Source of the DNA: Ophthalmolycus amberensis
Taxonomy: Eukaryota; Chordata; Actinopteri; Perciformes; Zoarcidae
NCBI GenBank assembly: GCA_024529925.1
Contig: JAFEUB010000314.1
Span: forward strand, 405,001-469,000
DNA: 64,000 nt
Direction of reading: 5' to 3'
Positions within the stretch are counted from its first letter, which is position 1, and each line of letters opens with the position of its first letter. The notes beneath the pieces were generated by a model. That model saw only the letters and a list, made by a program, of their open reading frames with translations, was not told where the DNA came from and searched no databases. This document shows, in pieces, positions 58,001 through 64,000 of the stretch. Both the position numbers and the translations under genes were made by a program.

Positions 58001-61000
58001 GGATTCTACCAAAGAAGTATTGAAGAGCCGGAGGTGGGTTTCGGACGCAGCGTCCGAGAGATACACCGCAGCCAGAGCTGGGATGACCGGTAAGAAAGGC
58101 CGGGCGCACACGACCTAAAGGCTTTAGTTCTCCATGGCGTAGTAACGGCATATAGCTTAACTGCTGAGAGAAGCTGTCATCCAGCGTCATGTACTCAATT
58201 ATCCTCTGCTGTTTTTGTAGATTTTTGCTTTTGTGGGATGATTTTTCACTTTTGCAGACATTTGTTTGTATCTGCTGAGGCTGAACGAAAGTATCTGTAT
58301 ATCATATATCTTAGCCAGTTTATTTTTGAGGCCAGTTAAAGTGTGAATCGGTATCAGTAGTGATGAGATGCAAGTTTTGGCTTGACATATTCCTCTCAGA
58401 TAAAAAAAACGACTTCATGTTTTTGGGCTTGTAACTGATTCCTCTCTATTTCCCTCCTGTCCTCAGGGGCGAGCGTCGATTTGAGAAGCCGCTGCGGCGG
58501 GAGGTGGGACGTCCCGGCTTTGAAGAGGCCGTAGGTCCCGTGGTTCCGGGGAGGAAGGAGTACACAAGGGCTGACAGCGATAACTGGCGCATCCTCCGGG
58601 AGGAGCAGGAGCAGCAGGAGGAGGAGGGGGCGGAGCCGGGCACCAACTGGAGACTTACTGGACTCCGCAGGGATGGTAAGAGAAATACAAACTTTTATTT
58701 ATTCGGTGTCAGGTGGCTTAACAATTCATATGTTGGTTCCATGGCCATGTTGTATTGAAGAGCTTTAAACCACACTAGACCAATGACCTTTTTTGAACAA
58801 ATCAGGTATTCCTGTATACAGGCCTCATTTCAACCGCTCTTAAGTCTGTGCAAACTATCAAAAATTCAAAATGTTAAAATCCTTTTCCTTTGTTATCGTC
58901 GCCTATAGTGTTTTTTTTCTTCATAAAAATTCAAATGATAAGGGATTTCAATCTGTGTAATAACCTAATGTGTTACATTTTGGTTTAAGTTGTGAAAGCT
59001 GATGAGATTAATGTCCTGGGTGGAAGAAAATGATTTATGTTACTCCTCAGTGCCATCAGAGCTAAGTTAATAACAATGTGTGCAGCAGATTTCCCTTAAA
59101 TAGTATCTATAGTGACATCTAGTGGCAGTAAATGTAATCCTGAATGACACAATCCAGTTTTAGCTGAAACAGAGCTGCACTTTGAAGCCTCCACAGTTTC
59201 TGAGGACAGTCGGGTCGAAAGACCTTTTTCTAAAACTCTTCCTCTAAACAGGAAGTGAGATATAAGATCCCACGACATAACCACATGATTGTCCAAGCAA
59301 CTGCTGTCACTTTGCAATGTGTTTCTCTGGAAACCTTGAATCTGTACCTTTTTTTTTTTTTATTAAATGTTTGTAGCAGAAACTTACCTCTTTATATTTT
59401 TGACTCCAGTCCAGTTTGACACTGATGGCGGCCCATTCCTTTTGGCAGATGGTGGTCCTCGCTCAGCAGGCTGGCGGGACCATACCGGTCCAGGTGAGAG
59501 TCGTCGGAGGAAGTTTGATTTTGATTTCCGGGACTCGGATGGCCACGGTGGCGGTGGTGGCCGCCGGCGTGCAGGCAGTGAGGGCCTGGAGGACGGCAGG
59601 GACGGCCTGCCCGAGTGGTGTACAGACGATGAGGACGGGGAGATGGGCACGTTTGACTCCTCTGGAGCTTTCATGACTATGAAGGTCGGTTTTTCAATTA
59701 TTTTCAGCCCCTGGTCTTATAAACATATGCACAATTGGGTTTTATACGAAAACAGGCACATCTTGTATTTCAGACAGTATATTTCTGATACAGTCATCCC
59801 CACTTTTTGTTACACTCCTTCATTGCCACTGTTTCTCCTGGACTTTTCCGTCAGAAGGGGGGGAAGGATACAATCCTGGAGGAGGAGTTTGACTTTAAGG
59901 GCATCGAGGAGGAGGAGGAGGAAGAGGAGGAGCGCTTCGCTGACATGGAGAGGAACAGTGCTGAAGGAGATAAAGACAAAGGTGAGGAAAGACTTCTCTC
60001 TATTTGATGATTTTAAAATGTTTTTGGAATATGTGTTATTGTTTCACTGACCAAATGAGTTAAATGCAAAATTTAAATGTCAATGAAACTTGATGAAATG
60101 GACGACTGTGGATGATTCTTCTGCATCCTAAATGTTCAAAACACCAAATCGTCTGCACTTTGTTTAGTTGATCACAGAACCAGGAGGAATTCATTGTTCA
60201 TGACTGGCATCTTACTTCCTTCCCTCCACTCTCGCCTCACAGAGAGTAAAGAAGCTGGCTCAGCTGTCGGGGATTGCGAGACAAAGCGAGCATCTCCCTC
60301 CTCGTCTCCTCCCGCTCTCCAACACTGTTCCCCTCCATGCCTGGAGCCTCGGCCCAGCAACGCTGGCCCAATGGTGGACATCCTTCAGATGAACAACAGC
60401 TACTCCGTCAAGGCCAGCAGCATGTCCAGTGAAGGTACGCCTTATTGCAACAGCATAAAGATATATTTAGTTAATTCAGCCACGTTGATATTTTGGTTTG
60501 ATACAGAATATGTTTAGCCCCAGTCATTTAATATCTTGTTTACTGCTGCATCAGATGCAGAGCCAGTAGGTGGCTCTACCCCCCCGACATCCTAACGCTC
60601 CTTCTTGTTCTTGTGTCAGACATGGCCACGCTAATGGGCTCCAAGGTCCAGCTGAGCCTCGGCGCCCCCACCTCCTCCAGTCTGCCTCCCCCACCCCCTT
60701 GCTCTGCTGCTCCTTTTCTCCCTCCACCTGGCGGAGACGTGGAGGACGATGAGGGCATGAAGCACCTGCAGCAGGTAGGGACAACAGAAGGCACATTTGA
60801 AGCGCAGTTAACGCTAATCAACTAGATTATTGCGCTGCAGAATATTCAAGAGTCATGTATGTAGAATCATCAATAAATGCAATCTATGAAATGTACCCAT
60901 ATTCATTATATTCAAAAAGGTCAATTTATGTGTTGGTGTCATGCCTGTGTGTGTGTGTGTGTACATAGGAGGCGGAAAAGATGGTGGCATCACTGCAGGA

Positions 61001-64000
61001 CACTTCTTTGGAGGAGGAGTGTTTCACCCAGGCTCTGCAGCAGCAGGAGAGCAGGAACACAGCAGCCGCTCTGCCGCTGTCACATGAGGCTGCCATGAAG
61101 TGGTTCTACAAGGACCCCCAGGGAGAGATCCAGGGTACACCGTGGCACGCATAGTTACTTGCACACATCATACAGCCAAGCATTAATATTGATATTGTCT
61201 GAACTAATTGAAAGGAGGTACACCAAGTCGGTTACATGGCGACAGGGTTTGCTTTGTAAGCTCATCTCTTCCTCTCTCTCTGTCCGACCCGCTACCAGGT
61301 CCCTTCACCACCGTGGAGATGTGCGAGTGGTTCCAGGCCGGCTACTTCACCATGACCCTGCTCGTGAAGCGGGGCTGCGACGAGGGCTTCCAGCCCCTGG
61401 GCGACGTCATCAAGATGTGGGGCCGCGTGCCCTTCGCCCCGGGGCCCTCCCCGCCGCCCCTCCTGGTGAGACAGCCACCACCGACGCAGCGCTCGCAGTC
61501 CACCCGGGGTTCCGCCGGGACTGCGAGTCAGAGCTCAGCCAACGTGGACGATGGGGAGGGGAGGATGCAGAGGAGAGGGAAGATTGACAGACAGGTTACG
61601 GTAAAACACCCAATCATTCCTTCAAATTCCGTTTTAACTTGAGAGAGATTTGTGAAATTGCCCCCACATGGTTTTAAGACTTGTCATTGTATCTGTGTTA
61701 CAGCCAATACCTTCATTCCCTTCTATGGGAAAAGGATATGCATATTTAAACCACAGGCGTATAACCACATTGTGCAGTGGCCTGCAGTAAAATCCTTGTT
61801 TGCATGTAAGCTTCAAATAAATGGAGCAGCACAGGGCGGCCTCCATACCTGCATTTAATGCTGTAATATAACACTGCAGATATTGTCACATGTTTTCCTG
61901 ATTACCTATGAACGTGGCACAGTTGATCAGATGTTTGTGCATATTTGACTGCATGTTACTTTAAAAATAAAAATCATATTTAAGATATGCACAAAATCTG
62001 TATTGTGAAGACACCCAGACTAGTTTGTAAAGCACAGACTGTGGTTGTAATTAATGGACAATTCCCCACAAGCAATGCTCTCTGAGCCGTATCCCACTTT
62101 ATATGGGTATTTGTGTTTTTGGTGTCTTGAGTTTTATTGACTGGTCATTATCATTTTTTCAGGGAGACCAGGACCGCCTGAAAAAGCAACAGGAGCTGGC
62201 AGCAGCAGCTCTTTATCAGCAGCTCCAACAGCAGCAGCTATTCCAGCTCATTAATAGGTAGGAATACAGGGGGAGGAGGGGGGGGGGCTACATTTTGGTT
62301 GGGTCCCAGTTTCTGTAATTATAATTTGGCCTTTTCTTTCAGTGTTTAACGTTGCTTTGTTTGCTCCAGGTGCAGTGAGCAGGGTATGATCCCTTCGATG
62401 AACAGGTCGATGTCAGTGCCAGATACAGGGTCCATGTGGGACATGCATACCTCAGCTTCACAGCCATCCGGTACGTTCCAGACTGCGCCCTGGTTGTGAA
62501 CCACAACACACATGTACCCAAGTTTTGCTAAATTAATCCAATTTTATTTCCATGTTAGGCGGTGAAGCCAGTCTTTGGGACATAACAATGAATCCTTCTA
62601 CTCAGGGTCCAACTCTGGAACAGCTTCAGAAGGTGGGTTCACCTGTGAGCTGTTCAGCCATACAATGCAAATTCACACCTACATTTTCTGAGTTTCTTGT
62701 TTTTTATGTAGTATGTTTTGCGTGGCGAGTCAGTTGTATCTCATTGTCTTCACTTTCAAGAGTTAAAAACTCTCAATTGAAAAAAAGTTTTTATTGCTTG
62801 CTGGCACAAAAACTCACAACCAGAATGCAGCTTTTGTTGCGTATTTTAATCCGTGCCTTTTACTCGTTTGACTCCTGATGTTTTCCCTTCAGCTCCAGCA
62901 GGAGAGGCGAGACGCTGAACTCAGGGCGAAGCGTGAAGAGGAGGAGCAGCGCAAGAGGAGGGAGGAGAAGAGGAGGTTACAGGAGGAGCAGCAGAAGAGG
63001 AGGGAGGAGGAGGAGCTCTTCAGACGCAAGCAGGTGAGTTGAAGGAATGACATGTTTCCCTTATCACTGTCTGTTGCCTTGGGCTACAGATATTCAGACT
63101 GTTATTTCCGATTTTGTATAATCAAAATTGAAATGTCTTTGTTTTGATGCAAAAAATGTTTAACCTTTTGTTATCGGAAAATTAAATGCAATAAGAATGG
63201 CTGTTAAGAGGCTTTAAGTGCTGTTGGTGGAGTTATACATTTCCTCTTTAAAGTGTTTTCCTCTTTGATATCTTCCTGTAGTGTCGTCAGCAGCAGGAAC
63301 TGATCATGAAGTTGCTCCAGCAGACCCCCCAGCAGCAGGGTTCAGGGGCAAGCGGCTCAGGCTGGAGCGGGTCTCCCTCCTCTGGGCTATCCAAGTCCGG
63401 GAAGCCCCCGGCTCTGGCTCTGCTGGAAATGCAGCAAGAGGCAGAGAGGCTGCTGAAGCTGCAGCAGCAACAGAGAGCGCAGCAGCAGAGAGACCGCGTG
63501 AGTAAACTAAGTGTTTCTAAAGTTTCGAGCAGAAAGTCCATAGAAAATGACATTTTACTCATCGCAATGATTTCTCTATCTTTCCAGCACTCCGGCATGT
63601 CGATGGGGAGCTCCTCCATGGGATCGCAGTGGGTGGATGGAGTTGGCATGTGGGGCGGGCCTGGAGGTATGGAGGGTAAGAGTGGCAGTGTGAGCTCTTC
63701 GGGCAGCATGGGCATGTGGGACGAGGCTGTGAAGAACCAGTCCGGCCTCCGTGGCAACAGCAACAACAACATGGGCTTGAAGAACAGCCGCAGCAGCCCT
63801 TCACTCAGGTACACAGACCAGATCGAACACACACTGCTAAAAACACTGCACTTTGTCACGCCTACCGTGGCAGATGGTGCTGTGTTTTGTGCGTTTTTCA
63901 TGACGAACGTCGTTAAGATGCACTGAACCCCATGTCCTCTGCAGTGAGCAGTACATGATGCGTCGAAAGCGGACAGAGGAGGAGGAGAAGCTGCTGAAGC
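55033..64000 (+). CDS. gigyf1: GRB10-interacting GYF protein 1 (GIGYF1), partial at the right edge
   Basis: Nineteen coding exons join in phase: 55033-55067, 56164-56293, 56585-56680, 56859-56976, 57981-58089, 58467-58675, 59449-59684, 59855-59981, 60243-60434, 60620-60774, 60969-61134, 61299-61465, 62163-62257, 62370-62470, 62559-62632, 62893-63033, 63282-63497, 63588-63808 and 63945 onward (about 881 codons; mammalian GIGYF1 is ~1035). The ATG at 55033 opens MTAETLNFGPEW, the conserved start. GIGYF1 pairs with the cap-binding protein 4EHP to repress translation and binds Pro-rich partners such as GRB10. The 4EHP-binding motif is YRYGREEMLAL at residues ~39-49. RG-rich stretches (VVRGRGATRGGRG) follow, then an acidic run in exon 8-9, the GYF domain at about residues 512-575 (MKWFYKDPQGEIQGPF, MCEWFQAGYF, VKRGCDEGF), and Gln/Glu/Arg-rich coiled coil in exons 13-17. 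The GYF domain is split between exons 60969-61134 and 61299-61465. Confidence 0.96.
56559..56581. repeat. (TTG)n microsatellite at a gigyf1 acceptor
   Basis: A GTTGTTG run ends 3-4 bases before the AG acceptor of the exon starting at 56585, so it supplies the pyrimidine/T-rich region of the splice site. Confidence 0.85.
57585..57965 (-). mobile_element. Rex/RTE-like LINE 3' fragment in a gigyf1 intron
   Basis: The reverse complement begins with TGTCCCCTTGGTGATGAATA and AAGTA, the 3' end type of a fish LINE or SINE, with ATATATATAC-like tail at about 57585-57600. The body extends to about 57965, just before the exon at 57981. Its coding part is absent. It lies antisense in the intron between coding exons 4 and 5. 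Confidence 0.55.

Noticed and set aside
59367..60050. A 227-codon single open frame through gigyf1
   Set aside because: It reads through an intron between 59684 and 59855. The real exons share part of it, but the intron-derived residues are not expected in the protein.

Overview
This is a stretch of a teleost (ray-finned fish, probably percomorph) nuclear genome. The genes are intron-containing with consensus GT/AG splice sites, the intergenic DNA is AT-rich and full of microsatellites, and several fish-type LINEs are present. A conserved vertebrate gene neighbourhood is recognisable: POP7, EPO, UFSP1 and GIGYF1, all of which lie together on human 7q22 (established knowledge). Coordinates below were read by hand from splice sites and reading frame; no alignment or transcript data were used.

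Layout. (1) 1-1949, minus: first three exons of an unrecognised protein with a fibronectin type III domain, running off the left edge, with a ~590 bp (TA/TATG/CATA)n tract in one intron. (2) 3355-10710: a tandemly duplicated ~0.8-0.9 kb unit. The first copy is split by a plus-strand LINE, which is split by a minus-strand LINE, which is split by a minus-strand L2-like LINE. (3) 11463-12115: a solo LTR with a perfect 5 bp target duplication. (4) ~12415-15905, minus: a near full-length L2-like LINE with a 1020-codon open frame carrying endonuclease and reverse transcriptase, but with YAED in place of YADD. (5) 17100-19420, plus: pop7. (6) 20877-26871, minus: epo in five exons, with a ~4.4 kb first intron holding a large fold-back repeat. 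(7) ~28380-29830: decayed BEL/Pao retrotransposon. (8) 35292-37649, minus: eight-exon ZP3-like egg-coat gene, divergent from (9) ufsp1 at 38333-39083, plus, which has a one-base frameshift. (10) 39905-48156, minus: three tandem two-exon genes for secreted ENDOD1-like nuclease-fold proteins, followed by a Tc1-like transposase relic. (11) 50300-64000, plus: gigyf1, with two apparent non-coding 5' exons and 19 coding exons seen before the right edge.

Functionally these are unrelated neighbours, not a pathway: RNase P/MRP assembly (pop7), red-cell hormone (epo), egg coat (zp3-like), UFM1 processing (ufsp1), secreted nuclease-like proteins (endod1-like) and translational repression with 4EHP (gigyf1). 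The most unusual points are the three ENDOD1-like paralogues, which all lack the His of the DRGH nuclease motif and of which only one keeps the likely metal-binding Asn; the frameshifted ufsp1; the three-level nested retrotransposon stack; and the L2 copy with an intact frame but a changed catalytic residue.
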